In this document: positions 43,127-52,968 of the stretch, one piece after another | Position numbering within the stretch: the stretch's first letter is position 1 | Layout: every line of letters begins with the position of its first letter | Assembly (NCBI GenBank): GCA_049688395.1 | Contig: JBAVKQ010000039.1 | Coordinates: forward strand, 1 to 64,000 | Reading direction: 5' to 3' | Origin: Prado023 sp049688395 | GTDB taxonomy: Bacteria > Actinomycetota > Actinomycetes > S36-B12 > CAIYMF01 | Length of the DNA: 64,000 nucleotides | Notes under the pieces: model-generated | Databases searched by the model: none | Told to the model about the DNA's origin: nothing | Seen by the model: only the letters and a program-made list of their open reading frames with translations | Made by a program: the position numbers and the translations under genes

Positions 43127-44683
43127 GTGCGCACGCTCGTGATCGTCCTGGGTGACCAGCTGGATCGACACTCGAGCGCCCTCGACGGTTTCGACCCCGA
43201 CCAGGACGCGATCTGGATGGCCGAGGTCGTCGAGGAATCCACGCATGTCTGGTCGGCCAAGCAGCGCATTGCGGTCTTCCTCGCGGGCATGCGGCACTTC
43301 CGCGACGAGCTGCGCGCCTCGGGCCGGACCGTCCTGTACCGGGAACTCGAGGCGACGGTCCCCCCGGCAGCCGGCACCGGCCCGGCCGAGCCAGCAAGCC
43401 TCGGGGAGGCCCTGGCCCTGGACGTGGCCGCACATCGGCCCGAGCGGCTGGTCGTGGTGCAGCCGGGCGAGCACCGGGTCCTGGCATCACTGCAGGACGT
43501 GGCCGCACGCCTCCGCACTCCGTTGGAGGTCCGCACCGACCGGCACCACCTGTGCAGCATCGAGGAGTTCGCCACGTTCGCCGCGGGGCGCAGGCAACTG
43601 CGGATGGAGCACTTCTACCGAATGATGCGCCGCCGCCACGGCGTGCTCATGGACGGCGACCAGCCAGCCGGCGGCAGTTGGAACTACGACTCCGAGAACC
43701 GGGCAGCGTTCCCGGCCGCCGGTCCCGGCATGATCCCCGAGCCGATCCTGTTCCCCCCGGACGAGGTGACGACCGAGGTCCTGGATCTCGTGCGCGTCCG
43801 GTTCGCCGCACACCCGGGCTCCCTCGACGACTTCGGTTGGCCGGTCACCCCACAGGAGGGGCACGCGGCCCTGGCGGACTTCATCGCGCACCGACTGGCG
43901 CTGTTCGGCCGTTACCAGGACGCGATCTGGGTCGGCGAACCCTGGCTGTTCCACTCCCGGATCTCGGTGGCCCTGAACCTCAAGCTGATCCACCCGCACG
44001 AGGTCATCACCGCAGCCGAGGCCGCCTGGCGCACCGGCCGCGCTCCCCTGGCCGCTGTCGAGGGATTCATCCGCCAAGTCCTGGGCTGGCGGGAGTACGT
44101 GCGCGGGATCTACTGGACCCGGATGCCCGAGTACGCCGAACTCAACACGCTCGGCGCCGACCGACCACTCCCGGACTGGTACTGGACCGGGGACACCCCG
44201 ATGGCCTGCCTGCGCGACGCCCTCAACCAGACGCTGCGCCTGGGCTACGCCCACCACATCCAGCGGCTCATGGTCACCGGGCTGTTCGCCCAACTCCTCG
44301 GCGTCGACCCGCGTGCGGTGCACGAGTGGTACCTCGCGGTCTACGTCGACGCCGTCGAATGGGTGGAGCTGCCCAACGTCCTGGGCATGTCGCAGTACGC
44401 CGACGGCGGGGTGATGGCCTCCAAGCCCTACGTGGCCACCGGCAAGTACATCGCCCGCATGTCGAATGCCTGCCGGACCTGCCCGTTCGACCCCGCACAG
44501 CGCACCGGGCCCACCGCGTGCCCATTCACCACGCTCTACTGGGACTTCCTCACCCGACACAACCAGACACTGGCCGGAAACCCCCGGATGGCACTCCAGA
44601 TCCGCAACGCACGGGCACTGACCACCGACGAGCGGTCGGCGATCCGTGCCCGCGCCGACGAGATGCGCGCCAACCTCGGCTGA
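43127..44683 (+). CDS. Fe-S bacterial cryptochrome / prokaryotic (6-4) photolyase (CryB/PhrB type)
   Basis: The 518-residue flavoprotein has the N-terminal block RTLVIVLGDQLDRHSSAL, RMEHFYRMMRRR, GGSWNYDSENR and the C-terminal FAD domain (VLGWREYVRGIYWTRMPEY, NVLGMSQYADGG). Four cysteines at 361, 449, 452 and 465 have the same 88-3-13 spacing as the 4Fe-4S ligands of Agrobacterium PhrB. It should bind FAD, an antenna lumazine-type pigment and the cluster, and repair (6-4) photoproducts or sense blue light. I chose GTG 43127, which gives the family N terminus; GTG 43034 is an extended alternative. Intact, unlike the rhodopsin. Confidence 0.92.
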   Translation: MRTLVIVLGDQLDRHSSALDGFDPDQDAIWMAEVVEESTHVWSAKQRIAVFLAGMRHFRDELRASGRTVLYRELEATVPPAAGTGPAEPASLGEALALDVAAHRPERLVVVQPGEHRVLASLQDVAARLRTPLEVRTDRHHLCSIEEFATFAAGRRQLRMEHFYRMMRRRHGVLMDGDQPAGGSWNYDSENRAAFPAAGPGMIPEPILFPPDEVTTEVLDLVRVRFAAHPGSLDDFGWPVTPQEGHAALADFIAHRLALFGRYQDAIWVGEPWLFHSRISVALNLKLIHPHEVITAAEAAWRTGRAPLAAVEGFIRQVLGWREYVRGIYWTRMPEYAELNTLGADRPLPDWYWTGDTPMACLRDALNQTLRLGYAHHIQRLMVTGLFAQLLGVDPRAVHEWYLAVYVDAVEWVELPNVLGMSQYADGGVMASKPYVATGKYIARMSNACRTCPFDPAQRTGPTACPFTTLYWDFLTRHNQTLAGNPRMALQIRNARALTTDERSAIRARADEMRANLG

Positions 44684-44770
44684 CAGGACCGCGCCCACCC
44701 CTCCCCCACCACCAACTCCTGTGGTCTTCCCGTGAATTCGGCGGCTGGCCGGGCCTATTCGTCTGTTGCG

Positions 44771-45673
44771 TTACACCTGCCGCGCCCGCTCGGCCAGGGC
44801 CAGGCGGACCGCGTCGTCGTACCCCATCGGGTCGAAGGGCACCAGGGCGCGGATCGAGTCGTCGCGGACCACAACCTCGTTGGTCATCGAGTCCACCAAC
44901 GCGCGCGCCGTCTGAGTGTCGACGTCTGTGACCAGGGAGAGCCAAAGCGACGACAGTTGCGGGGTCAGTAGCGGTACCGGCACCACGAGGAACTTGCGCC
45001 CCTGGATCTGCGCGACGCGGCGCATCATGGTGACGTACTCCAGCACCTCGGGACCGCCGATATCGAAGGCGCGGTCAGCTGCTTCGGGCAGTTCCAGCAC
45101 CCCCACGAGGTAGCGAACCACATCATCGATGGCGATCGGTTGGGTGCGCGTGCGGACCCAGCGTGGGGTGATCATGGCCGGCAGGTGCTCGACGAGCTGG
45201 CGGGTCAGCTCCCAGGAGATACCCCCATGTCCGACGATGATGCCGGCGCGCAGCGTGGTCACCGGCACGCCCGCACAGCCCAGCAGCTGTTCCACCCCGC
45301 AGCGGCTGCGCAGGTGCGCGGACAGGTCATCGTCATCGTCTCCAAGCCCGCCGAGATAGACGATGCGCTGCAGCCCAGCCGCAGCGGCGGCCTCCGCGAA
45401 CGCCCTCGCGGCATCTGCGTCCTTGCGCTCGAAGTCAGGGGAATCCAGCGAGTGCACCAGGTAGTACGCGGCCTGACACCCGGTCAGAGCCTCGAGCAGA
45501 CTCCGCGGATCGTGGACGTCGCCATAGACTGCTGCACCTGAGCCCGTATGGGACTCCGGGTGCCGCGTCATGGCCTGCACGTCATAGCCAGCTTCGATCA
45601 GAGCTGGGCACAACCGGCTCCCGACGAAGCCCGATGCGCCGGCAATCAGTACCTTCACCACGGCCTCCCTCAC
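44771..45673 (-). CDS. YbjT-like NAD(P)H-binding protein (atypical SDR)
   Basis: The 300-residue product has a Rossmann start VKVLIAGASGFVGSRLCPAL, AAYYLVHSLDSPDFERKDAD and RIVYLGGLGDDDDDLS, all typical of YbjT/NmrA-like atypical short-chain dehydrogenases. IAIDDVVRYLVGVLEL is also characteristic. Such proteins bind NAD(P) but their reaction is mostly unknown; relatives occur beside photolyase genes. It converges with the photolyase gene (87 bp). Start GTG 45673 or 45658. Confidence 0.85.
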   Translation of the reverse strand: MREAVVKVLIAGASGFVGSRLCPALIEAGYDVQAMTRHPESHTGSGAAVYGDVHDPRSLLEALTGCQAAYYLVHSLDSPDFERKDADAARAFAEAAAAAGLQRIVYLGGLGDDDDDLSAHLRSRCGVEQLLGCAGVPVTTLRAGIIVGHGGISWELTRQLVEHLPAMITPRWVRTRTQPIAIDDVVRYLVGVLELPEAADRAFDIGGPEVLEYVTMMRRVAQIQGRKFLVVPVPLLTPQLSSLWLSLVTDVDTQTARALVDSMTNEVVVRDDSIRALVPFDPMGYDDAVRLALAERARQV

Positions 45674-45882
45674 CTGGTTTCCGGTTCCTGTCTAGCACTC
45701 CGAGCCCGTGGATTCGTTGGCGAGACCCAGAGACTCAAGGGTGCGCTCTGCCGAGGATCGCAGTTGTCCCAGCACATCAAGGAATCCGGACCGTCGAGCG
45801 CAGACCCGCGGGCTGGGTGTCGACATCCAGCCACACCGACCGCTCGAACGGTCAGGGTGTCCACGCCGGGGGCAGTCCCGGT

Positions 45883-46344
45883 CTACCCATCTCCGGCGAT
45901 GTTCGCGTCCTCATGGCTGACGGCTCGAAGGGACTCGGGAACTTCAGAGGAAATCACCGAGCAATGCCAACGAGACTCCACCCATCCCGATGAGGTCCGC
46001 TTCCAGATCAACGTGGCGATGCAGTCGAACGTCGCCACGACTCCAGCCACGGTGAGAGTCTGCCGGAAGTCGAGGACCCCATAGCCGAGGTCGCCCCGCC
46101 GTAGGGCCTGGTACCCCAGAATCTCGCTGTCCGTCGCGGCACCCATCGCCTCGAGTCTGGGAAACAACGAGTCGCGGAACCATGCCTCCCACTCCGGGCG
46201 CGTTCGAATGGGTACACCAGACCCGTCCGGCGCGATGTCGACGATGCCGAAATCGTCGTCGCAGAGCCCAGCGAGGGTGTCGAAGTCGTGATCACGAACG
46301 GCCCGAAGCAGTGCCACCGTCTCATGGAAGAACGGCTTGTCCAT
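45883..46344 (-). CDS. SnoaL/NTF2-like protein
   Basis: The 153-residue product (HETVALLRAVRDHDFDTLAG, FRDSLFPRLEAM, SSGWVESRWHCSVI) looks like an NTF2-fold cone protein of the SnoaL/DUF4440 type. No catalytic residues can be assigned. ATG 46344 has GGGAG just upstream; an in-frame ATG at 46401 has none. It is a single gene. Function unknown. Confidence 0.7.
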   Translation of the reverse strand: MDKPFFHETVALLRAVRDHDFDTLAGLCDDDFGIVDIAPDGSGVPIRTRPEWEAWFRDSLFPRLEAMGAATDSEILGYQALRRGDLGYGVLDFRQTLTVAGVVATFDCIATLIWKRTSSGWVESRWHCSVISSEVPESLRAVSHEDANIAGDG

Positions 46345-46401
46345 ATGCTCCCTAGACGGCATGTCCAACGAAGAGAAACCGCCTGAATGCTCGTCAGCCA
46401 T

Positions 46402-46681
46402 GGCGGATCATGACACGCCCAGATAGGGCGCGCACGTCGGATCAGCGTGCCAACGGGCCCGAAATCTGCGGGACGTAGCCGCAGAAGCCGTTGGGCATGC
46501 TGGCGAGGTGACGCAAGTCCGGATCATTGGTGATCTGACACCACCCGTCACAGGTCTGCGCGACCGTCCGCGCACTCGGACTGGTTGCGGTCCGCAAGAA
46601 CCGCCGCTCACCGACCGCGGCCGGCACCCGTTGCCGCCAAGATCCCACGCACCCCGATCACCTTCGGCGACCAGGGTGGCC
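46402..46681. other. Possible gene remnant upstream of the SnoaL-like gene
   Basis: On the minus strand 46442-46648 encodes a frame ending TVAQTCDGWCQITNDPDLRH and SMPNGFCGYVPQISGPLAR, with three cysteines and protein-like composition, but no start or family. It may be the end of a lost secreted protein. Otherwise I see nothing here. Confidence 0.3.
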
Positions 46682-46758
46682 CCACACCCCAGACCGACGC
46701 TTCAGCGGCCAGATTCACCTCGGGTGGTGGGCCGCTCCCACGTTGGTCACGCTGGGTG
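46682..46758. repeat. 77-bp dispersed intergenic repeat, copy 1
   Basis: This stretch (CCACACCCCAGACCGACGCT at the left, GTCACGCTGGGTG at the right) aligns along its length with 56102-56177, sharing CCACACCCCA, CAGATTCACCT, GTGGGC and CTGGGTG in the same order. Both copies are in non-coding DNA. Family unknown. Confidence 0.65.
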
Positions 46759-46801
46759 CAATGGCACAGGTGACCAGTCGACCAATCTCAAGCCGGATGC
46801 A

Positions 46802-46824
46802 GCGCCGCTGACCGGGACGGTACG
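46802..46824. repeat. 23-bp direct repeat, left copy
   Basis: A 23-bp sequence beginning GCGCCGCTGACCGGGACGGT recurs identically at 47957-47979. The two copies flank the membrane protein gene at 46916-47686. Confidence 0.8.
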
Positions 46825-46915
46825 CGGCGGAGAAGGCACCTTGCTGGCGTTCCTCGATCTGTTCCGAACGGGGACCCATGACTGGGACGTGCGTGTTTCT
46901 CAGTAGGTCCTGGGG

Positions 46916-47686
46916 TCACGGTCGGGGTTCTCGGCCCAACCTGCCCGCTTCCCGATCTGGTGAGCCTTCTGTGGCTCTCGCGGGATTTGCCGAGCTCGCG
47001 AGCTCCAATAGGCGTTTCCCGATCAGGACTGCGAACACTGAGAACGGCACCAACGACGCGACCGCGAACACCATCCCGACCGTACCGAAGTTGGTAGGGA
47101 CGGTCATGAGAGCGGCGCTCATAAGGCCCCACACCCCGGTGGCTCGGCTGAAGATCGAGGATCGCAGCATGAGAATCGCCAGGATCGCCAGGGTCGCGAA
47201 AGTGAAGTAGTAGTAGATGTCATAGCCCGTGCCATTCCACGTCGCAAGCATGCCGTCCCCGGTGGCCAGCAAGGCCGTGCGCGTATCCGCGGCGGCATCG
47301 GCGTACGCGTGGGCCAGGACCAGCATCTCGACCGGGCGCGTGCTGCTCATGTAAGCGGCTACCCCGACGACGCAGAACGCGAGCGCGATCACGACGGCCG
47401 ACCGGCTGACCCGCCACAGCACCACGGCCAGCGCGAGATAGACCATATACATCAGGGCGTTCGACACGACGTAGAACACGTCCAGCGAGACCAGGCCCAG
47501 CACCGGGTTGTCCAGCAGCAACTCGAAGAACCCCGCCGTCGACTCAGGCGGTGGCCACACGACGTAGATGGGGACCTGCACCACGATCATCACCACACTT
47601 GCGAAGGCGCACCACGCCCCCGTGATGAGCAGCCCGCGCCATTGTTGAGCGTCACTGCGCACGGTCGCCTCGTCAACGTCGACCAT
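46916..47686 (-). CDS. DUF4386-like multi-pass membrane protein
   Basis: The 256-residue product has six to seven hydrophobic segments (for example ITGAWCAFASVVMIVVQVPI, ALMYMVYLALAVVLWRV, VVIALAFCVVGVAAYMSS and LIGKRLLELA near the end). The pattern resembles DUF4386-type proteins; substrate and role are unknown. Start GTG or ATG at 47686. It is flanked by 23-bp direct repeats, suggesting that this segment was inserted or duplicated as a unit. Confidence 0.7.
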   Translation of the reverse strand: MVDVDEATVRSDAQQWRGLLITGAWCAFASVVMIVVQVPIYVVWPPPESTAGFFELLLDNPVLGLVSLDVFYVVSNALMYMVYLALAVVLWRVSRSAVVIALAFCVVGVAAYMSSTRPVEMLVLAHAYADAAADTRTALLATGDGMLATWNGTGYDIYYYFTFATLAILAILMLRSSIFSRATGVWGLMSAALMTVPTNFGTVGMVFAVASLVPFSVFAVLIGKRLLELASSANPARATEGSPDREAGRLGREPRP

Positions 47687-47956
47687 GCTGTGTCTCCCGC
47701 GGACTGATGAGGGATCAACCTCGACCGGACTTGGGTCATGCCGTCGCCCTCTTTGACGCTAGGAGACCCCGCCCGTCCCGGTCAGTGCCGTAGGTCCTGA
47801 GCCTGCATGAGAGGCCGATCGTCGGAGCAGCAGTCGTGCCCGCGCAGCACTACCCCCACAGCCAGACATCGCTCGGTGCCGATTCGGGATGATCCCCGAC
47901 CGGAACACTGTGGGCTGCTGTGATGCCTGCCCGACGTGCGCGACAGGCGGAAGGGT

Positions 47957-47979
47957 GCGCCGCTGACCGGGACGGTACG
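47957..47979. repeat. 23-bp direct repeat, right copy
   Basis: Identical to 46802-46824. It lies in the 350-bp non-coding stretch 47,687-48,034, which shows no other feature. Confidence 0.8.
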
Positions 47980-48034
47980 AGGCTGCTTGTCGGACCCCTC
48001 CAGCGTGCAACTGTCACTCTCGGGCTGAGTTCCA

Positions 48035-49456
48035 TCAGGTATGTCCGGGACGTCCGGTGTAGCCAACCACCAGCCTGAACACGGCCCACAGGACACCGGT
48101 CACAGCAGTCGCGATGAGCGCCAAGCCGAAGTCGGGCGCGAACAGTCTGATCGTGCCGATCGGCGCGCCCCCCACTCTCGGCACCAGAACGAAGATGGCC
48201 CAGGCCGCGACAAGCGTGGTGAGCAGCGGGAACCACAGGCTGAAGCGGCCGGAGATGCCCGACTTCGACTTGGCGCGTATCGCGGCGCGGTTTCGCCACG
48301 CCCAGATCATGGCGAGCAGGTAGACGAACGGCAGGGCGACGAGTCCGATGAACAGGACCATCTGCCAGATTCGCGAGCCCTCGCCGTCGTAGTCCAGGCC
48401 CAGCGCCCGGGCAGTGACGCCGTTGAGCAGCTGGGCCGTCTCGCCGAAGCCCAGCCCACTGCCGCCGTTGACCAGCACGACAACCCCCTCCTGGTCGGCG
48501 GGGACCATCGTCGCCAGCGCTTCGACACCGGGAGTCGCCCCGGAATGCCAGACAGTCCGGTTGCCCGAATCGATGAACCAGCCCAGGCCGTAGAAGGGCG
48601 ATGCTGCGCTGGCCGGGCGCATCATCAGCGCCTTGCCCGCGGCGCTGAGCACGTCGTCCTGACCGTTCATCATCATCTGCAGGTAGCTCGCCAGGTCGTT
48701 GGCACTGGCGATGATCCCGCCCTGTGGAGCTGTGGCGCGGTCGGTGGTGTTCTCGGGCAGCGGTCGCTTCGTGCCGAACCACGGCCGGTGCCCGGTGGCC
48801 ATGTCCTCATGGATCTCGCCGTCGGCGACGAAGCTGTGTTCCATGCCGACCGGGTCCAGGATGCTGGTGGTGACGTAGGTCTGGTAGTCCTGCCCGCCGA
48901 CGACTTCGATCAGCCGGCCGAGGATCTGATAGTTCGTGTTCGAGTACTCCCACCGTTCACCCGGCAAGTAGGCCGGGGTCACGTCCCTGAGCCCGTCCAC
49001 CTGGCGCTCGAGCTCGTCCTCACCCCCAGCGGTGTCCGCATGCGAGGTGTTGCCCTGAAGTGTGGAGAAGCCGCTCGTGTGGCTGAGCAGCTGGCGGATC
49101 GTGACGGCGCCGGCGGGCTTGCCCGAGAAGCCGTCCAGATACTGGGAGAGCTCGGCATCCAGGTCGATCTGGCCGGCCTCGACGAGTTGCATCACGGCCA
49201 GCGCCGTGAAGCTCTTGGAGATCGAGCCCGCCACGAAGGGCGTGTCCGGGGTGACTGGATCGTCGCCGCCGCTTCTGAGCACACCACGCGCTCCGGCCGA
49301 AGTGATCTCGCCATCGGTCACGACGGCGTAGGCCAGGCCCGGCACGCCGGAAGCGGGCATCTCGCTATCGATGAAGTCCTCGATCGACCCGTCCGGACCA
49401 CTGCCGGGAACGAGGACACTGGCGCCGAGCACAACACCGGCGAGCAATCGCCACAT
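48035..49456 (-). CDS. Serine hydrolase of the class C beta-lactamase/penicillin-binding type with C-terminal membrane helices
   Basis: The 473-residue protein has a signal peptide or anchor (WRLLAGVVLGASVLVPG), the catalytic S-x-x-K in AGSISKSFTA (Ser78, Lys81), the Y-x-N element in WEYSNTNYQ and the H-x-G element WHSGATPG. After about residue 360 there are three membrane helices (MVLFIGLVALPFVYLLAMIW, FPLLTTLVAAWAIFVL, FGLALIATAVTGVLWAVF). It probably acts outside the cytoplasm on peptides or esters; beta-lactamase activity is not implied. ATG 49456 has AGGAGAAGGAG upstream. Confidence 0.9.
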   Translation of the reverse strand: MWRLLAGVVLGASVLVPGSGPDGSIEDFIDSEMPASGVPGLAYAVVTDGEITSAGARGVLRSGGDDPVTPDTPFVAGSISKSFTALAVMQLVEAGQIDLDAELSQYLDGFSGKPAGAVTIRQLLSHTSGFSTLQGNTSHADTAGGEDELERQVDGLRDVTPAYLPGERWEYSNTNYQILGRLIEVVGGQDYQTYVTTSILDPVGMEHSFVADGEIHEDMATGHRPWFGTKRPLPENTTDRATAPQGGIIASANDLASYLQMMMNGQDDVLSAAGKALMMRPASAASPFYGLGWFIDSGNRTVWHSGATPGVEALATMVPADQEGVVVLVNGGSGLGFGETAQLLNGVTARALGLDYDGEGSRIWQMVLFIGLVALPFVYLLAMIWAWRNRAAIRAKSKSGISGRFSLWFPLLTTLVAAWAIFVLVPRVGGAPIGTIRLFAPDFGLALIATAVTGVLWAVFRLVVGYTGRPGHT

Positions 49457-49624
49457 GGCTCCTTCTCCTGTCTTCCATGATGGTGCAGGCGGTAGGTGGG
49501 ACGTCGTCTGGCCCATGTGCGCGTGGCCACGACCATAGTCCGCGCGAACCCCGCGATGTGGTTCCCGAGCACCCCAGAACGGCCGACGGCGCCACTCGGG
49601 ATGGGGGCCGCACCGGCTACGTGG

Positions 49625-49837
49625 CTAGCCGGTGGACGTGCGCTCGGCTCGGAGCTTGCGCCTGTGTAGTGACAGGGGGACCAGTGCGGTGCCCACCCAG
49701 ACGGCCAGCGGCCAAACGATGTCGCCGGTGTCGATCATGACCGCGGCCCAGATGATCGACGCTGCGACGAAGCCGATCTCGGGCAGGTGGCGCCGGATGA
49801 GCCCGGCGGGTGCGGGCGGGCCGGGAGGGTGCGTCAC
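49625..49837 (-). CDS. Small two-helix membrane protein
   Basis: The 70-residue product has two hydrophobic segments (EIGFVAASIIWAAVMI, IVWPLAVWVGTALVPLSL) and a basic tail. It starts by ATGA overlap with the stop of the MDR oxidoreductase and is therefore cotranslated with it. Function unknown. Confidence 0.6.
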   Translation of the reverse strand: MTHPPGPPAPAGLIRRHLPEIGFVAASIIWAAVMIDTGDIVWPLAVWVGTALVPLSLHRRKLRAERTSTG

Positions 49838-50859
49838 GACGCGATCTTGATAACCGCCTTGCCGGTCAGCGCGCCGGTCTCCATCGCTTCGATGGCCTGT
49901 GGTACCTCCTCCAGAGTGAACTCCCGGCCGATCGCAGCAGTCACGGTACCCCTGGCCAGGTGTTCGGCGAGTCCCTGGATGGAGTCCAGGGACTCGCCGC
50001 TCATGAAGAACGCGAGGCGCTGCTTGACGAAGGGCGACAGCAGCGCCGCGCGCAGTTGGCGTCCGATGCCGCCGGTGAAGCGGTCACCGTCCTCTCCGCC
50101 GACGATCACGAGCGTGCCCGCCGGGGTCAGCGCCCGACGAAGGCGGGCGAGCGTGTTGCGTCCTCCGGTGTCGATGATGAGGTCGTAGCGCTGCCCGCCG
50201 TCGTCGATGTTCTGCGTGGTGTAGTCGATGACGTGGTCGGCGCCGAGGTCTCGGACGGCGGCGAGCTTGCTGCTCCTGGCCACGCCGGTGACGGTGGCCT
50301 CGAGCGCCTTGGCCAGTTGCACCGTGAACGAGCCGACCCCGCCGGAGGCCCCGATCACCAGGACCTGCTGGCCCGGCTCGACACGGCCGACGGTGGTCAG
50401 GGCCTGCAGTGCGGTGATGCCCGAGATCGTCGAAGCAGCGGCCTGTTCGTAGGTGACGCTGGCGGGCTTGTGGACGAGCTTGCACTCCTTGGCTGCCGCG
50501 AACTCGGCGTAGGTTCCGGTGCCGATGCCGAACACCTGGTCGCCGACGGCGAACCGGGTGACCTCAGCGCCGATCGCTTCGACGCGACCGGCGACGTCCA
50601 GGCCCGGCACCGCGTTCTTGGGCCGGGTGAGGCCGTAGCCCAGGATCCGCATCAGGTAGGGCTTGCCGGTCATGAGGTGCCACACGCCTCGGTCGAGCCC
50701 GGCGGCCTGGACCTCGATCAGGACCTCGTCGGGGGCGATGGTCGGTCGGTCGATCGTGGTGACCTCGAGCAGGTCGGCTGATCCGTAGACGGGTTGGGTC
50801 ACCGCCCGCATCGTGGTGCCTGTCTGTGGCTCGGTGGTTCGGTCGTGGCGCGTCTGCAT
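49834..50859 (-). CDS. Quinone oxidoreductase-like medium-chain dehydrogenase (NADP-dependent)
   Basis: The 341-residue protein of the MDR superfamily has the N-terminal GroES-like domain (MRAVTQPVYGSADLLEVTTI, GLDVAGRVEAIG) and the Rossmann motif VLVIGASGGVGSFTVQLAKA. No structural-zinc cysteine cluster or catalytic-zinc ligands are seen, as in zinc-free quinone oxidoreductases. ATG 50859 has AGGAGG six bases upstream; conserved sequence starts 17 codons later. The divergent TetR gene and the palindromic site between them suggest repression by that regulator, perhaps released by an electrophile or quinone. Confidence 0.9.
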   Translation of the reverse strand: MQTRHDRTTEPQTGTTMRAVTQPVYGSADLLEVTTIDRPTIAPDEVLIEVQAAGLDRGVWHLMTGKPYLMRILGYGLTRPKNAVPGLDVAGRVEAIGAEVTRFAVGDQVFGIGTGTYAEFAAAKECKLVHKPASVTYEQAAASTISGITALQALTTVGRVEPGQQVLVIGASGGVGSFTVQLAKALEATVTGVARSSKLAAVRDLGADHVIDYTTQNIDDGGQRYDLIIDTGGRNTLARLRRALTPAGTLVIVGGEDGDRFTGGIGRQLRAALLSPFVKQRLAFFMSGESLDSIQGLAEHLARGTVTAAIGREFTLEEVPQAIEAMETGALTGKAVIKIAS

Positions 50860-50874
50860 CAAGTTCCTCCTGAG

Positions 50875-50924
50875 TCGTACTATGTATGGGTGGGTTGTTG
50901 CGACACTACTGGTACTTAGTACGA
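50875..50924. promoter_or_regulatory. TetR-type operator region between MDR gene and tetR
   Basis: TCGTACTA (50875-50882) and TAGTACGA (50917-50924) are perfect inverted copies. The right one is also part of the palindrome GTACT-T-AGTAC (50912-50922), and the left is followed by a degenerate partner (GTACT-A-TGTAT). Two adjacent operators for the divergently encoded TetR protein are the likely reading. Confidence 0.7.
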
Positions 50925-50955
50925 TTGGCAAGGGATTCCCGGAAAGGAGCGTGCG

Positions 50956-51642
<687 letters not shown>

Positions 51643-51981
51643 GGCCGCTGCTCACCTGCCTCGAGTCGCGCCCCAGTGCGCAGTGCGCCCCGCACGATCA
51701 CGGATGCGACGACGCCGACCAAGTCACCACGCAAGGACACGCTTGAGCTGGTCGCGACCGTGTGGTCAGCGGGTCCAGTGCAGCAGCCCAGCTGCAAAGG
51801 CAGCCAGGTCGTCGTACCCCAGGGGCGACTGGATCATCTCCCGCCAAACGAGCGCCGTTCAGGCTATCGGCATGGTCAGGGGGTCATCGCACCCGTTTGA
51901 CCACGTGCCGGGGCCGTTGAGGACGTTGCCGGCGTCGGTTCAAGCCCGCCCCATCGGTGCGGCTCGCCCTACAGTGACCGT
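51643..51981. other. Non-coding gap between tetR and second MDR gene
   Basis: No supported gene in about 340 bp. A GGTTCAAGCCCG sequence near 51940 recalls a tRNA T-arm but no tRNA fold accompanies it. Confidence 0.6.
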
Positions 51982-52968
51982 GTGAGAGCAGCAGTGTCAC
52001 TCGAGTACGGACCACCGGACGTTGTCCGGATCGAGGAGATGCCGGTCCCGAAGCCGCACGCGGGTGAGGTACTGATCAAGGTGCATCTGAGCACGGTGAA
52101 CCGCACCGACTGCGGGTACCGGGCGGCGCACCCGTTCTTCATCCGAGCTTTCACCGGTTGGCGCAGGCCGAAGCGGACCGTGCTGGGCACAGAGTTCGCC
52201 GGGGTGGTGGCAGCGGTGGGATCGGGAGTGGGACGGTTCAAGGTCGACGACCGGGTGTTCGGCTACAGCGAGCCCGACTTCGGAGCCCACGCGCAGTACC
52301 TCACGGTTGACCAGGATGGCCCCGTCGCGATCATCCCCGAGGGGGTCTCCGAGGAAAGTGCAGCCGCCAGCACCGAGGCCTCGCACTACGCTCTGGCCAT
52401 CATCGGCAAGGGCGGGATCGAGCCCGGGCAAGATGTCCTGGTCTACGGGGCCAGCGGAGGGATCGGGTCAGCAGCCGTGCAGCTGCTCAAGGTCCTTGAT
52501 GTCAATGTCACAGCCGTCTGCGGACCGGAGGCCCTCGACCTCATGGCCCAGATCGGGGCGGACCGGGTGATTGACCGCACTGCCGAGGACTTCACGCAGG
52601 GCAGCGATCGGTACGACGTGGTCATCGACGCCGTCGGCAAGAGCAGCTTCGGCAAGTGCCGACCGGTGCTGCGCCCCGATGGCAAGTACCTCACGACGGA
52701 CCTCGGTCGCGGATGGCAGAACCCGCCACTGCAGCTCGCGACCAAGCTTGGTCGTGGCCGGCGGGTCATGGTGCCGACCCCGCCGCCGTTCGACAAGGCA
52801 CTCATCGAGGAGTTCCAGGAGTTGCTGAGCACCGGTCAGTTCCGGCCGGTCCTCGACGAGCGGCGTTTTCACCTGGGCCAGATCGTCGAGGCATACCGCT
52901 ACGTCGAGTCACAGCAGAAGGTGGGCAACGTCCTGCTCAGGGTGGCACCAGCCCAACCAGATCGGTGA
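51982..52968 (+). CDS. NAD(P)-dependent medium-chain dehydrogenase/quinone reductase-like
   Basis: The 328-residue MDR protein has RAAVSLEYGPPDVVRIEEMP at the N terminus, GTEFAGVVAAVG, the Rossmann motif VLVYGASGGIGSAAVQLLK and DVVIDAVGKSSF. It belongs to the zinc-independent group often annotated as quinone reductase or alcohol dehydrogenase. Start GTG 51982. It resembles the MDR protein at 49834 only at family level, so the two are not recent duplicates. Substrate unknown. Confidence 0.9.
   Translation: MRAAVSLEYGPPDVVRIEEMPVPKPHAGEVLIKVHLSTVNRTDCGYRAAHPFFIRAFTGWRRPKRTVLGTEFAGVVAAVGSGVGRFKVDDRVFGYSEPDFGAHAQYLTVDQDGPVAIIPEGVSEESAAASTEASHYALAIIGKGGIEPGQDVLVYGASGGIGSAAVQLLKVLDVNVTAVCGPEALDLMAQIGADRVIDRTAEDFTQGSDRYDVVIDAVGKSSFGKCRPVLRPDGKYLTTDLGRGWQNPPLQLATKLGRGRRVMVPTPPPFDKALIEEFQELLSTGQFRPVLDERRFHLGQIVEAYRYVESQQKVGNVLLRVAPAQPDR

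Noticed and set aside
51935..51950. tRNA T-arm-like GGTTCAAGCCCG
   Set aside because: No acceptor, D or anticodon stem can be placed around it.
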